From Pseudomonadota bacterium (lineage in GTDB: Bacteria; Desulfobacterota; Desulfobacteria; Desulfobacterales; RPRI01): 64,000 nt of DNA. Below, piece by piece: positions 44,825 through 56,470 of this stretch. Both the position numbers and the translations under genes were made by a program. Under the pieces are notes generated by a model. The model saw only the letters and a list, made by a program, of their open reading frames with translations, did no database searches and was not told the origin of the DNA. The stretch is from positions 1 through 64,000 of the forward strand of contig JAHITX010000014.1 in NCBI GenBank assembly GCA_018817425.1, given 5' to 3'. Position 1 is the first letter of the stretch. Each line of letters begins with the position of its first letter.

Positions 44825-47038
44825 ATGACAGAGACATTAGAAATAATTAACAAAAAGATAGAGACTCTAGCGCTTGAAACTGTAATTCTGGATTCCGAAG
44901 ATATTCCAGGCCTCGGAAAGACTGTACAATCAATCGAAACTATTATGGAACTGTCTAATGAATTAAAAGAACAGTCCATGATCTCAGTATGCGAGGCAAT
45001 GAAAGAATATATTGAAGCAGTAATCTTAAGGGAGAAAATAGATTTGGGGCCTTTTGAAAAAGGCATTTCTTCCATGCAGAAAATAGTTGGTAATTTATCT
45101 AAAGGCATAAGTTACGAAGGTGATATAGCTGAGCTGATAGCCGGTTTGGGTTGTCAGGTTGAAGATGGTTGTAAATCCGATAATGAATCAGAGTCTGGAG
45201 AAGACAAAAAAGACAGCAACTCTACAGCAAGCTTGGCACCCATAAAAATTAATGATGAAGACAAGGAAATTATTTCCGATTTCATTGTCGAATCTCTTGA
45301 TAACTTAGCCTCTATTGAAATCAGTCTTATGGATCTGGAGCAGGATCCTACCGATGTGGAGACAATCAATGCCATATTCAGACCATTCCATACAGTTAAG
45401 GGTGTTTCGGGGTTTCTAAATTTTAATAAGATTAATCAATTTGCACATAAAGTTGAAAACTTGCTGGACAAGGCACGAAATGGTGAATTAACTATTAACG
45501 CTGATATAATTGATGTGATTTTAGAAAGCGTTGATTTATTAAAGGGAATGATAGAAAATGTAAGAAGCTCTCTCGATACAGGAATAATATTTGAGGGCAG
45601 TGAAGACACCAAAGCATTTGAGCAAAGAATCGAAGGACTTCTTTCTCCGACAACAAAGGATAAGAAAAAACTTTTGGGAGAAATGCTTGTTTCATCGGGA
45701 TCACTTACTACCGCTGATATTCAGGATGCGCTGGAAATTCAACAAAAAAGCCCTGACAAGAAATTAGGCGAAATACTGGTTGAACACGAAAAAGTAAAAA
45801 CCAAGGTGGTTGTTTCATCCTTAAGAGAACAAAAACGCGCGGATGCTCCTGAATCGCTTCAGGTAAAAGTTGATACTGTTAAGCTTGATAATATTGTTGA
45901 TATGGTCGGAGAATTAGCAATTGCACAATCAATGCTAAAGCAGCATGAAGCTATTTTAGACAACAAAGACAGAAAGCTGCTTCAAATTACCAATCAATTA
46001 AATCTTATTACATCCTCTCTGCAAGATACTGCCATGTCAATGAGAATGGTGCCGATAAAAACTACCTTCCAAAAGATGCTTCGGCTTGTCAGGGATTTAG
46101 CCAGGAAAGCGGGCAAGGATATACAACTTGTTATGTCGGGTGAAGAAACAGAGATTGATAGAAATCTTATTGAGGAAATCTATGAACCTATGGTCCATAT
46201 GATTCGAAACTCAGTTGATCATGGCTTGGAAGTAGCGAAGGAAAGACTTGAAAATAATAAGACCGGGCAGGGAACTATATTTCTTAAAGCATATCACAAG
46301 GGCGGCAATATAGTTATTGAAATTGGAGATGACGGCCGTGGTTTGAACAGAGAAAAAATCATATCAAAGGCTCTTCAAAGCGGCCTGCTTAAAGAGGGAG
46401 AAAAACTTACTGACTTAGAGATAGATAATCTCATATTTCATCCGGGTTTTTCGACTGCCGATAAGATTACGGAGATTTCAGGAAGAGGTGTCGGTACAGA
46501 TGTTGTAAAAAGCAAAGTAGAAAAACTAAGAGGAAGAGTTGAAGTCCGGTCTAATTCCGGTAAAGGTGCAACGTTTTTTATTCGCCTGCCTCTAACTCTG
46601 GCCATAGTCGACGGGATGATTGTCAGAGTAGCAAATGAACGTTTTATTATCCCGACATTAAATATTCAGGAATCATTTCGGCCCCAGAAAGAAGAATTTT
46701 TTACAGTAAGGGGTGAGGAAGAAATTATAAAAGTAAGAAATAATTTAATTCCTCTGGTCAGACTTGACCGTTTGCTTGGGCTAAAAACAAAAAGCGCTTC
46801 CGAAGAAACAGAAATGCAACCATGGGAAAAACTTGTTGTTGTTGTTGAAAATCAGGAGAAAAAGAAATGTCTGCTGGTGGACGAACTTATTGGCAGGGAA
46901 GAGGTTGTTATCAAAAGTATGGGCGGGTGGCTTAAAGACATCAAAGGAATAGCCGGTTCTGTTATTATGGGTGATGGCAGGGTCGGGCTTATTCTTGATA
47001 TAGGAAGTATATTTCAGATGGTATCGAGGGAATCATGA
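44825..47038 (+). CDS. cheA: Chemotaxis histidine kinase CheA with an MshEN-like insert
   Basis: 737 residues. A helical N-terminal stretch of about 100 residues (possibly a decayed HPt) precedes the working HPt with His189 in FRPFHTVKGVSGF. Instead of a clear P2 domain, residues 281-338 look like an MshEN/GspE-N module (LLGEMLVSSGSLTTADIQDA and LGEILVEHEKVKTKVV). Then come the dimerisation helices, the ATPase domain (N-box HMIRNSVDHGLEVA, DDGRGLNRE, GRGVGTDVVKSKVEKLRG) and a C-terminal CheW-like domain. GAAGG is nine bases before the ATG at 44825. It heads the operon cheA-cheD-HDOD-cheY-cheX-cheB-cheZ-cheY. Confidence 0.95.
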   Translation: MTETLEIINKKIETLALETVILDSEDIPGLGKTVQSIETIMELSNELKEQSMISVCEAMKEYIEAVILREKIDLGPFEKGISSMQKIVGNLSKGISYEGDIAELIAGLGCQVEDGCKSDNESESGEDKKDSNSTASLAPIKINDEDKEIISDFIVESLDNLASIEISLMDLEQDPTDVETINAIFRPFHTVKGVSGFLNFNKINQFAHKVENLLDKARNGELTINADIIDVILESVDLLKGMIENVRSSLDTGIIFEGSEDTKAFEQRIEGLLSPTTKDKKKLLGEMLVSSGSLTTADIQDALEIQQKSPDKKLGEILVEHEKVKTKVVVSSLREQKRADAPESLQVKVDTVKLDNIVDMVGELAIAQSMLKQHEAILDNKDRKLLQITNQLNLITSSLQDTAMSMRMVPIKTTFQKMLRLVRDLARKAGKDIQLVMSGEETEIDRNLIEEIYEPMVHMIRNSVDHGLEVAKERLENNKTGQGTIFLKAYHKGGNIVIEIGDDGRGLNREKIISKALQSGLLKEGEKLTDLEIDNLIFHPGFSTADKITEISGRGVGTDVVKSKVEKLRGRVEVRSNSGKGATFFIRLPLTLAIVDGMIVRVANERFIIPTLNIQESFRPQKEEFFTVRGEEEIIKVRNNLIPLVRLDRLLGLKTKSASEETEMQPWEKLVVVVENQEKKKCLLVDELIGREEVVIKSMGGWLKDIKGIAGSVIMGDGRVGLILDIGSIFQMVSRES

Positions 47039-47526
47039 TGAATATTGTTGTCGGCGTCGGTGATATGAAAGTAAGCAATGATCCTGATGCAGTGCTGGTT
47101 ACATACGCTCTGGGTTCATGCATAGGGATCGGAATATATGACCCTGTTGCAAAAGTTGGAGGAGTGCTTCACTATATGTTGCCCGACTCCGAAATTGATC
47201 TGGTGAAAGCGGCTAAGAATCCTTTTATGTTCGGCAATACCGGCATACCCCTTCTTTTTAAAGAAACATATAAATATGGAGCCTCAAAAAACCGTCTTAA
47301 AGTTCTTGTATTAGGCGGAGCACAGATTCTTGATCAAAACGGGCTTTTTAATATAGGAAAACGTAACCATACTGTTCTTAGAAAGATGTTCTGGAAAAAT
47401 AATATAATAGTAGATTTTGAAGAGGTGGGAGGCACTGTAAACAGAACTATTAAGCTTGAAATAAAAACCGGCGAAGCCATTATGAAGATATCCGGTACAG
47501 AGGTGAGAAGAATACCATGGATTTAG
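47035..47526 (+). CDS. cheD: Receptor glutamine deamidase CheD
   Basis: 163 residues. Complete CheD with the catalytic Cys in YALGSCIGIGIY and His in GGVLHYMLP; LGGAQILDQNGLFNIGKRN is also typical. It deamidates receptor glutamines and can bind CheX/CheC. The ATG overlaps the cheA stop (ATGA), and its 3' end overlaps the HDOD gene by ten bases, so all three are translationally coupled. Confidence 0.95.
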   Translation: MMNIVVGVGDMKVSNDPDAVLVTYALGSCIGIGIYDPVAKVGGVLHYMLPDSEIDLVKAAKNPFMFGNTGIPLLFKETYKYGASKNRLKVLVLGGAQILDQNGLFNIGKRNHTVLRKMFWKNNIIVDFEEVGGTVNRTIKLEIKTGEAIMKISGTEVRRIPWI

Positions 47527-48374
47527 AAAAAATTATAAAAGAAATCGGCTCGCTAAGTCCTGTTTCCTCTACAGGAACTAAAATTATGGAAATAATTTCC
47601 GATCCTAACAGTTCTTTGGGGGAGATCGTAGATATTATCCAATACGATCAAAGTATGACCGCCAATCTGTTGAGGGTATGCAATTCATCTTTTTTTGCTT
47701 TGAGGGAAAAAGTTGCATCAGTGCGACAGGCAGTTGCCTATTTGGGAATGAATAATATAGCCAATATAATTATAATGGGAAATTTTTCAAAAAACTTCCA
47801 GTCATCCCAGGAGGGTTACGGTTTGGATGAAGGCGAATTGTGGAAGTATTCGGTTTCTTCTGCCCTGATAGCCCAAGATTTGGCGGAAAAACGGAATTTA
47901 AAAAACATTCCCCGCCTGTTTACATCTGCATTGTTGAAAGATATTGGAAAAGTAGTATTAAACAATCATGTTAAAGATGTATTTCAACAAATCGAATTAA
48001 AAGTGCATGAAGATGGTCTGTCTTTTTTGGAAGCGGAAAAAGAAATTCTTGGGATTGATCATGCTGAGTTAGGCGCTATGGTTGCTAAAAAATGGAATTT
48101 TACTCCGGAAATGGTGTATATTATCAGAAATCATCATAATCCAATAAATATTCTGATAGAAGATAGTCTTTCAATTCCGATTATTTATCTGTCCGACTCA
48201 ATATGTATGATGATAGGAATCGGCGGAGGAGCTGACGGACTTGCTTACAGGTATTATCAGGAAGTTATTGACAGGCTAAACTTTACTGAAGTTGAGTTGC
48301 AAAAAACCATCGCCGCTTTCTGGGAAAAAACCAAAGCTGTTGAGGAGATGGTTACTTTGTCAGGAGGGCGTTGA
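47517..48374 (+). CDS. HDOD-domain signalling protein
   Basis: 285 residues, nearly all HDOD domain: SLSPVSSTGTKIMEIISDPN, IIQYDQSMTANLLRVCNSS, SVRQAVAYLGMNNIANIII, then LKDIGKVVLNNHV and RNHHNPINIL. HDOD proteins lack full HD hydrolase sites and act as signalling scaffolds, some in polar flagellum or chemotaxis control. It is the free counterpart of the HDOD half of the fusion at 6785-8134. Confidence 0.9.
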   Translation: MDLEKIIKEIGSLSPVSSTGTKIMEIISDPNSSLGEIVDIIQYDQSMTANLLRVCNSSFFALREKVASVRQAVAYLGMNNIANIIIMGNFSKNFQSSQEGYGLDEGELWKYSVSSALIAQDLAEKRNLKNIPRLFTSALLKDIGKVVLNNHVKDVFQQIELKVHEDGLSFLEAEKEILGIDHAELGAMVAKKWNFTPEMVYIIRNHHNPINILIEDSLSIPIIYLSDSICMMIGIGGGADGLAYRYYQEVIDRLNFTEVELQKTIAAFWEKTKAVEEMVTLSGGR

Positions 48375-48761
48375 AAATGGCATTTAATGTTCTGATTGTT
48401 GACGATTCTTCGTCAATGCGGGCAGTTATAAAAAAGGTTATTAAAGTTTCCGGCTTTAATGTAGGCAATTATTTCGAGGCTGGAGACGGCATTGAAGCCT
48501 TAAAAGGACTTGAAACCGATTGGATAGATATTGTGTTAAGCGACATAAATATGCCGAATATGGACGGCCTGTCGTTTTTATCCGAAATGAAAAAAAATGA
48601 GCTATTCAAATCGATTCCGGTTGTAATGATTACAACTGAAGGAAGTGAAGAAAAAATCCAGGAATCGATTAGGTTGGGAGCAAGCGGCTATATTAAAAAA
48701 CCGTTTTCTCCGGCGGATATAAAAAATACTCTTAGCGGATTATTGGAAGAGGAGGTCTCTG

Positions 48762-50298
<1,537 letters not shown>

Positions 50299-50322
50299 TA
50301 TAGTGAAAGAGAGGATAACTGC

Positions 50323-51108
50323 ATGACGAAACATCTGGAAGAAAAAATTCACAAGATTATTGACGGAAAGCTTTCGGCTGAAGAAACAACACAAATCATA
50401 GGGTTTATCTCTCATTTGACTGGAAGCAGTATAAATGAAGATGAGCAATTTTTTCAAAATATTGCATATGGAATGAGTGGTGCAATAAAAGATCTGGCTT
50501 TGCTTATTATTGATTTCAGGAAGGATTTAAGATCTAAAATTGACCCTGGATTGACTGATATGACGACAAAATATATTCCGGAGGCATCTGATCAGCTTGA
50601 AGGAATTATTGATACTACCGAAAAGGCTGCTAACAAGATTATGGATAATCTTGAGTTGCTTCAGGAGCAAACAGCACAAATGGAAAAAATTATCAAATCC
50701 TTAAAATCCGGCAAACTCAAAGTGCCGGCGGATGAAGCTAAATCAACTGATGTACAAATCGATACGCAAACTATCGAGAAGCTGAGTCCTCTTTTTAATT
50801 ATATGGAATCAAGTATTAAGAACTATGATACATTGACAACAGATATCTTCGTTCATATGAGTTTTCAGGATTTGACCGGTCAGCGGATTAAAAAGATCAT
50901 GATTCTTGTAAAACAGATGGAGGAAAAACTGAAAAACATGCTTGTTTGTTTTGGAATAAAGCTTTCTACAAAAGAGAGAAATCCGGATATTTCGAATGAA
51001 GACCTACAAAAAGTCGTAGACGACAAAGTTTTTGAACTGGCTGGCCCGCAGAAGGAAGGCAACGGACTCGTCCAGACAGATATAGATGATATCCTGGCAA
51101 ATATTTGA
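50323..51108 (+). CDS. cheZ: CheY-P phosphatase CheZ
   Basis: 261 residues, mainly a long helical hairpin. The catalytic Gln lies in HMSFQDLTGQRIKKIM, and the C-terminal VQTDIDDILANI is the CheY-binding tail expected for CheZ. GAGAGGA precedes the ATG. The conserved helix with the Gln supports phosphatase activity, probably on the second CheY just downstream. Confidence 0.93.
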   Translation: MTKHLEEKIHKIIDGKLSAEETTQIIGFISHLTGSSINEDEQFFQNIAYGMSGAIKDLALLIIDFRKDLRSKIDPGLTDMTTKYIPEASDQLEGIIDTTEKAANKIMDNLELLQEQTAQMEKIIKSLKSGKLKVPADEAKSTDVQIDTQTIEKLSPLFNYMESSIKNYDTLTTDIFVHMSFQDLTGQRIKKIMILVKQMEEKLKNMLVCFGIKLSTKERNPDISNEDLQKVVDDKVFELAGPQKEGNGLVQTDIDDILANI

Positions 51109-51170
51109 GGCTATATCTATTTATCAGGTTTATATATACAATTATATTAAGATATGGAGGTTAAGTAACA

Positions 51171-51545
51171 ATGGATTTAAATATGAAGGTTCTTGTTGTT
51201 GACGATTTTGCCACAATGAGACGAATTGTAAAAAATATTTTAAAGCAGATCGGATTTAGCAATATCATTGAAGCCGAAGACGGAAAAAGCGCTTTTAAAT
51301 TATTGCAGAATGGTAGCTTTGATCTGATCATGTGTGACTGGAATATGCCTGAGATGCCCGGAATAGAACTATTAACAAAGATTAGGGCTGATGAGCAATT
51401 AAAAACGATACCCTTTGTGATGGTTACGGCAGAGGCCCAGAAAAATAACATTTTAGATGCTGTCAAAGCAGGTGTAAGCAGTTATATTGTTAAGCCCTTT
51501 ACTGCTGAAACCGTAGACCAGAAACTAAAAAAAATATTTAATTAA
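51171..51545 (+). CDS. cheY: Chemotaxis response regulator CheY
   Basis: 124 residues, closely matching classical CheY: MKVLVVDDFATMRRIVKNIL, LIMCDWNMPEMPGIELL, VMVTAEAQKNNILDAVKAG and YIVKPFTAETVDQKL. Phosphorylated CheY binds the flagellar switch (FliM). GGAGG stands nine to ten bases before the ATG. Immediately after cheZ, so this is probably the motor-binding CheY. Confidence 0.96.
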   Translation: MDLNMKVLVVDDFATMRRIVKNILKQIGFSNIIEAEDGKSAFKLLQNGSFDLIMCDWNMPEMPGIELLTKIRADEQLKTIPFVMVTAEAQKNNILDAVKAGVSSYIVKPFTAETVDQKLKKIFN

Positions 51546-51668
51546 ATATTTTATATAATTTGATCAGCCATTCACCGACAACAAATTGAATGCTATCAAA
51601 TAAATATTATTAAAAAGGTTTCCGTAGTTGATTTTAAATAATATTTATGGCAAGAGAAAGGTAAAACA

Positions 51669-52067
51669 ATGAATATAAACAAAATAGACCAGACCGACTG
51701 TTTGCGGCAGTCAGGCCTTAACAAAATAACAAGCGATAAAGGATTCAAACAAGTCTTTGATCAAAAGCTTACCGAAATCAACAAGATTGCTCAACCGGCT
51801 TTTTCGAAACATGAAACAGATATAATTAATCATAGTGATAAAGTGCTTAATCTCCTTGATGATTATGTAAACGAATTGCATAATCATCAAAAAACATTAA
51901 GAGAGATTGAACCTCTTGTTTCCAGTATAGAAAAAGAAATAAGCCTTGTTGAATCAAAGACTGCCGGCATTGTTCCCAAAAACGGGGAAATTGAGCAATT
52001 TGTCAGAGAGCTTTCGCTTACTGCTAATGTTGCCATGTTGAAGTTTCAGCGTGGGGATTATGTATAG
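51669..52067 (+). CDS. Hypothetical helical protein in the flagellar cluster
   Basis: 132 residues that I do not recognise. It is mostly helical with heptad-like spacing (LLDDYVNELHNHQKTLREIE), has a short proline/glycine turn (GIVPKNGE), and ends RELSLTANVAMLKFQRGDYV. GAGAAAGG stands about nine bases upstream. It lies alone between cheY and the sigma-54 activator, in a place where small flagellar accessory proteins occur. No function can be assigned from sequence. Confidence 0.55.
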   Translation: MNINKIDQTDCLRQSGLNKITSDKGFKQVFDQKLTEINKIAQPAFSKHETDIINHSDKVLNLLDDYVNELHNHQKTLREIEPLVSSIEKEISLVESKTAGIVPKNGEIEQFVRELSLTANVAMLKFQRGDYV

Positions 52068-52227
52068 TTAACTTTTTATATTGTTTTGTTTTCATATTTG
52101 GCTTGGTTTTAAAAAAGGCTATGCTCATATCAAAAGGGTTTTTGATTTCCTGCCGCAAGGTTTTTAAACATCCCAATAATAATATTTACTAATTTGTCAT
52201 ATTTTTATATCAGAAAGGCTGCATGAT

Positions 52228-53613
52228 ATGCAAAAAATCTTGATTATAGATGATAATCTTACTGAGGCAGAATTAATAGTAAATATCTTAAAAGAAAAAG
52301 GCTTCGAATCAACATCGGCTCCGGATGGGGCTTCGGGAATAAAAGAATTGGATACTAACCATTATGACCTGGTTTTAACCGACCTGATGATGCCGGGTGT
52401 TGATGGAATGGCTGTACTGAACCATGTTGTATTAAAATATCCCAAAACGAAATGCATCATTTTAACCGGTCACGCAACAATCAAAGGTTCGGTAGACGCT
52501 ATTAAGAAGGGCGCTTTTGATTATATAACAAAACCCATCGCACCAGCTGAACTCATTGTGGTTGTGGAAAAAGCTGTCAGATTTAAATTTCTTGAGGAAG
52601 AAAATCTCCGTCTTAAAAAACAGTTAAAAAAAAGATATTCATATACTAATATTATCGGCTCCCACAATGTTATGCAAAATATATTTAACCTTATTGATAA
52701 GATAGCTGACACTGATATTTCAGTTCTTATTCAAGGTGCAAGCGGAACAGGCAAGGAGTTGATAGCAAGGGCCATTCATTATGACAGCTACAGGAGTGAA
52801 AAGCCATTAGTCGTTATAAATTGCGGAGCAATTCCGGAAGCATTACTTGAAAGCGAACTTTTCGGGCATGAAAAAGGAGCCTTCACAGGAGCTTATAAAA
52901 GCAGAGCCGGCCGTTTTGAAATGGCAAACGGTGGAACTATATTTTTAGATGAAATAGGTGAAATGAGTCCGGCATTACAGGTAAAACTTTTAAGGGTGCT
53001 TCAGGATCAGCGCTTTGAAAAAGTAGGCGGAACCAAAACTATTCATACGGATGTTCGTATTATTGCAGCCACCAATAAAAACTTATCAGTCGCTATAAAT
53101 AATAACTCATTCAGAGAAGACCTATATTACAGGTTAAATGTTATCTCAATTAAGGTGCCTTCATTGAAACAGCGCAAATCCGATATCCCTTTGCTTATAA
53201 ACTATTTTTTAAAAAAATTTCAAAAAAAAGAGGGCCATATAATCAGCGGGTTTAATCCTGCCGCAATGGATGGAATGCTTGCTTATAACTGGCAGGGGAA
53301 CGTAAGAGAGCTGGAAAATGTGATTAAGCGCATAGTTGTTCTTTGCGATAAGCAGGTAGTTGAGTTTGAGGATCTTCCCGAACATATACAGCAGGCTGAA
53401 ATATCGTTTCCCAAGGGCGATACTACTCCAGCGCTTGATGGAGTTATTTCCTTTGATACTGCCGTTCAGGATTATGAAAGAAGGCTTATAATGGAAGCCC
53501 TTGAAAAGAGCGATGGAGTTAAAGCAAAGGCTGCAAAGCTGTTAAATATCAAAAGAACAACTCTTGTTGAAAAAATGAAAAAAAAGAATTTTTCCAAATC
53601 GGTCTGTGCTTAG
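52228..53613 (+). CDS. Sigma-54-dependent response regulator, FlrC/FleR type
   Basis: 461 residues. The receiver (IIDDNLTEAELIVNIL, LVLTDLMMPGVDG, ILTGHATIKGSV, YITKPI) is complete. The AAA+ domain has Walker A GASGTGKELIARAIH, the sigma-54 contact loop EKGAFTGAYKSRAGR, Walker B GGTIFLDEIGEM and the sensor RLNVISIKVPSLKQRKSDIP. A Fis-type helix-turn-helix ends the protein (KAKAAKLLNIKRTTLVEKM). It should activate the sigma-54 promoters near flgB and other flagellar genes after phosphorylation. A matching histidine kinase is not in the window. Confidence 0.93.
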   Translation: MQKILIIDDNLTEAELIVNILKEKGFESTSAPDGASGIKELDTNHYDLVLTDLMMPGVDGMAVLNHVVLKYPKTKCIILTGHATIKGSVDAIKKGAFDYITKPIAPAELIVVVEKAVRFKFLEEENLRLKKQLKKRYSYTNIIGSHNVMQNIFNLIDKIADTDISVLIQGASGTGKELIARAIHYDSYRSEKPLVVINCGAIPEALLESELFGHEKGAFTGAYKSRAGRFEMANGGTIFLDEIGEMSPALQVKLLRVLQDQRFEKVGGTKTIHTDVRIIAATNKNLSVAINNNSFREDLYYRLNVISIKVPSLKQRKSDIPLLINYFLKKFQKKEGHIISGFNPAAMDGMLAYNWQGNVRELENVIKRIVVLCDKQVVEFEDLPEHIQQAEISFPKGDTTPALDGVISFDTAVQDYERRLIMEALEKSDGVKAKAAKLLNIKRTTLVEKMKKKNFSKSVCA

Positions 53614-53777
53614 GAACCGGCTGAAGGTTTTTCGATATTTTTCTATTATTTTATGTTATCAGCATCTTCGTCAAAATAATGGCATCTTACATATATCATC
53701 GCTTATAAACCTATCTTCAACCATTAAAATTATCATATAACACCTCCAATTTATAATCAAAAACCAACCGTGTTCCA

Positions 53778-53794
53778 TTGGCATAACAATTGCT
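53778..53794 (+). promoter_or_regulatory. Sigma-54 promoter at the start of the AMIN/TPR gene
   Basis: TTGGCATAACAATTGCT with 10 nt between GG and GC. Predicted start near 53805, only three bases before the ATG at 53808. Confidence 0.65.
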
Positions 53795-53807
53795 TTTAAC
53801 AGGAGAT

Positions 53808-56462
53808 ATGCGAAGCCTGTTTATTTATAGAGTTCTGTTTATTATTATAGCCGTTATGTTAACTGTTGTGCCATATTCGGCTGCTGTTAGCGGCAGTAGT
53901 TTTGTTTCCGTTATAGATGATATACGAAAGGAAATTATTTCAATTTCCACAACAGGAAAAAATAACGGAACAACCATTACCGTTTTAAGCGGCAAAACAA
54001 TGACGGTTTTAAATAATATGGTTATAAAATCACCCAACAGAATCATATATGATATCAAATATGATGGCCCGTCATTTACATCCGTAAGCAAAAATTTAAA
54101 AACCCCGAATTTAAAAAGCTTCCGAGTTGGATATCATTCGGGTAATATCAGGATAGTATTGGATGTAAACGGGACAAAAATGCCAAAGTTTTCACATCGC
54201 GTAAGCAATCATGAACTAATTATCTTTGTTGAAACAGAGCAAAAGGGCAATGGCAAGAAAGTAAAAGCTAAAGAAGTTCCCAGGCAGAATATACCGATAG
54301 CTTCCAAAATATCAGTATTGCCTGAAGAAAATAATCATACAAATCCTGATAAAGATTTATCCGTCCAAAGCCTGAAAGAACCTTCAATAATAGTTGAAGA
54401 GCTGGAGCCAAAACACATTGTAACCGAAAAGGTACCACAGATTGATCTATCAGTATTATTACTGAAGAAAATGACCGAATTCGAACCAAATGGACAAAGC
54501 GAAGAAGCAGCTCTTTTTTTAACAGGAATTACTGCTTTTAAAGACAAGGATTTTCAGAAAGCGGGCGATAGCTTAAAAAATCTCATAAAGGCATATCCAA
54601 AGGGACAATATTCAGAAAAAGCGTATTTTTTGCTTGCAAAATCACTTGATCAGCTTTACGTAACAAGTCTTTCAGAAAATTATTTTGTGATCAAAAATTC
54701 TTACGATGATGCCATATACAGGTATCCATCTTCAGTATTTGTTCCCGATGCCTTGCTGTCTGCCGGAAACCTTTGCCTCAAAGCCAAGTATATCAGCGAG
54801 GCTATAGCTTACTATAATCGCATTATCAAAAAAAATAATGATTCTTTTTTTACAGTCAGGGCATTGCTGCAAAAAGGCGAGGCACTGTATCAAAAGAAAA
54901 AATACTCAGAAGCACTTTCTATATACGAGAATATAACCCTAAACCATAATGATTTCGAAAAAACGGAAGCAGAGCTTGGCATTGCAAAAATACTTTTTGG
55001 GATGAACAGTTTTCAGAAATCCATCAACCTTCTGACCAATCTTGAAAAAGATCCTGAAAACTTATCTCGTTATCCTGATATTCTTCTTTATCTCGGATAT
55101 AATTACTATCAGAAAGGATATTTTACTGAGGCAATTAATAATCTTTTTCAATATTCTAATATATGTCCTGACAGTAGTGAGAATCATCTGATATTAAATA
55201 AAATCGGAGATGCCTACAGGGCAAAAAGTATGTCTGACTCTGCGTCCAAAATATACAGGCTGGTTTTTGATCGATTTCCAAAAACGGAAGGAGCTCTGAT
55301 AAGCCTGACTCGTCTTGCAGAACAATTGGAAAGCGGGGAACTAAAAAATAAGCATAATTTTATTTTTTTTAGTGATAGCGGGCAAGAACTATCCTCAGCA
55401 TACCAAATTTATGAAAAGGTTATCAGTGAATACTTGAGCATAGATAGTAAAAGTCCCTTGCTTGAATATGCCATGCTTAAACTAGCTCTTCTTTACAAAA
55501 AAGATAATAATTACTCAAAAAGCATGGAAGTATTAGATAATTTGTTAAATAAATATCCTTCGTCAAAATTACGTCCGGAAATCATATATGCCTTAAGCGA
55601 TAATTTTGAAACAATTATTAAAGACAAGAAAAACAGCAAAGATAATAACGATGCATATTTGGATATAATTAAGATTTATCTTAAGAATAAACATATTATC
55701 CAGCGGCTTGCTCCTCCAAGAACATTGTTTGCAGTTGCATTAGCATGCATACGCCTGGGACTGGAAGATACTGCCATAGAGCTTTTCATGCAGGCAGATA
55801 ATATTTTCCCTGACAAAGAAAAACCCGAGGAACTTCTTTATTATCTTGGAAAACATTTGCTTGAAAACGGGCAGCAAAGAAATGGGTTAATAAAACTTGA
55901 TTTACTGATCGCTCAATATCGTTTGGGAGAATTTGTTGCAAAAGCATACCATGTAAAAGGAACACTCTTTTGGGACAATAAACAATATGCACAAGCTATA
56001 GATATGTTTTCACAAGCTTTAAACAGCCATCCTGCTGTAGAAGATAAAATTATGATACTTACCGATATGGCTAAAGTCTTCGACATGTCGGGATTAAAAG
56101 CCAAAAGCCTTGAAGCACTAAAAGAAGCAGAAAACATTCTTGCCAAAACCCCGCAACAAGATGAATTTGTCTACCAGAAGATCGGCGAGATTTATCTTAA
56201 TCTCGGCAAACCTGAAGATGCTCTTTTGTTACTTAACAATATAATGGCCACTCAAGAAAATAATAAAGAAAACCTTAAATCCATGTTTATAGTTGCTCAA
56301 TGTTATGAAGCACTTAACAGAAAAAGCGAGTGCATTTCTGTATATAACCAACTTGTCAAAAGTGATGACCCATTGTGGAGCAGCCTTGCTAAGGAAAGGA
56401 TGGAAGCAATAATATTTAAAGAGCTGCTAACCAAATCAGAGCTCAAGAAATCCAGGAGATAG
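53808..56462 (+). CDS. Exported AMIN-domain and TPR protein
   Basis: About 884 residues. A signal peptide (MRSLFIYRVLFIIIAVMLTV, cleavage near AVSG) leads to an AMIN-like domain at about 30-150 (LNNMVIKSPNRIIYDIKYDG, KSFRVGYHSGNIRIVLDVNG), as in amidases and secretins that bind peptidoglycan or the envelope. The rest is a long row of TPR helices (FKDKDFQKAGDSLKNLIKAY, AKAYHVKGTLFWDNKQYAQA and others). It is probably periplasmic and may help place or assemble the flagellar basal body. AGGAG directly precedes the ATG, closer than usual. An in-frame TTG at 53790 lies inside the promoter and is unlikely. Confidence 0.8.
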   Translation: MRSLFIYRVLFIIIAVMLTVVPYSAAVSGSSFVSVIDDIRKEIISISTTGKNNGTTITVLSGKTMTVLNNMVIKSPNRIIYDIKYDGPSFTSVSKNLKTPNLKSFRVGYHSGNIRIVLDVNGTKMPKFSHRVSNHELIIFVETEQKGNGKKVKAKEVPRQNIPIASKISVLPEENNHTNPDKDLSVQSLKEPSIIVEELEPKHIVTEKVPQIDLSVLLLKKMTEFEPNGQSEEAALFLTGITAFKDKDFQKAGDSLKNLIKAYPKGQYSEKAYFLLAKSLDQLYVTSLSENYFVIKNSYDDAIYRYPSSVFVPDALLSAGNLCLKAKYISEAIAYYNRIIKKNNDSFFTVRALLQKGEALYQKKKYSEALSIYENITLNHNDFEKTEAELGIAKILFGMNSFQKSINLLTNLEKDPENLSRYPDILLYLGYNYYQKGYFTEAINNLFQYSNICPDSSENHLILNKIGDAYRAKSMSDSASKIYRLVFDRFPKTEGALISLTRLAEQLESGELKNKHNFIFFSDSGQELSSAYQIYEKVISEYLSIDSKSPLLEYAMLKLALLYKKDNNYSKSMEVLDNLLNKYPSSKLRPEIIYALSDNFETIIKDKKNSKDNNDAYLDIIKIYLKNKHIIQRLAPPRTLFAVALACIRLGLEDTAIELFMQADNIFPDKEKPEELLYYLGKHLLENGQQRNGLIKLDLLIAQYRLGEFVAKAYHVKGTLFWDNKQYAQAIDMFSQALNSHPAVEDKIMILTDMAKVFDMSGLKAKSLEALKEAENILAKTPQQDEFVYQKIGEIYLNLGKPEDALLLLNNIMATQENNKENLKSMFIVAQCYEALNRKSECISVYNQLVKSDDPLWSSLAKERMEAIIFKELLTKSELKKSRR

Positions 56463-56470
56463 ACCCGGTT

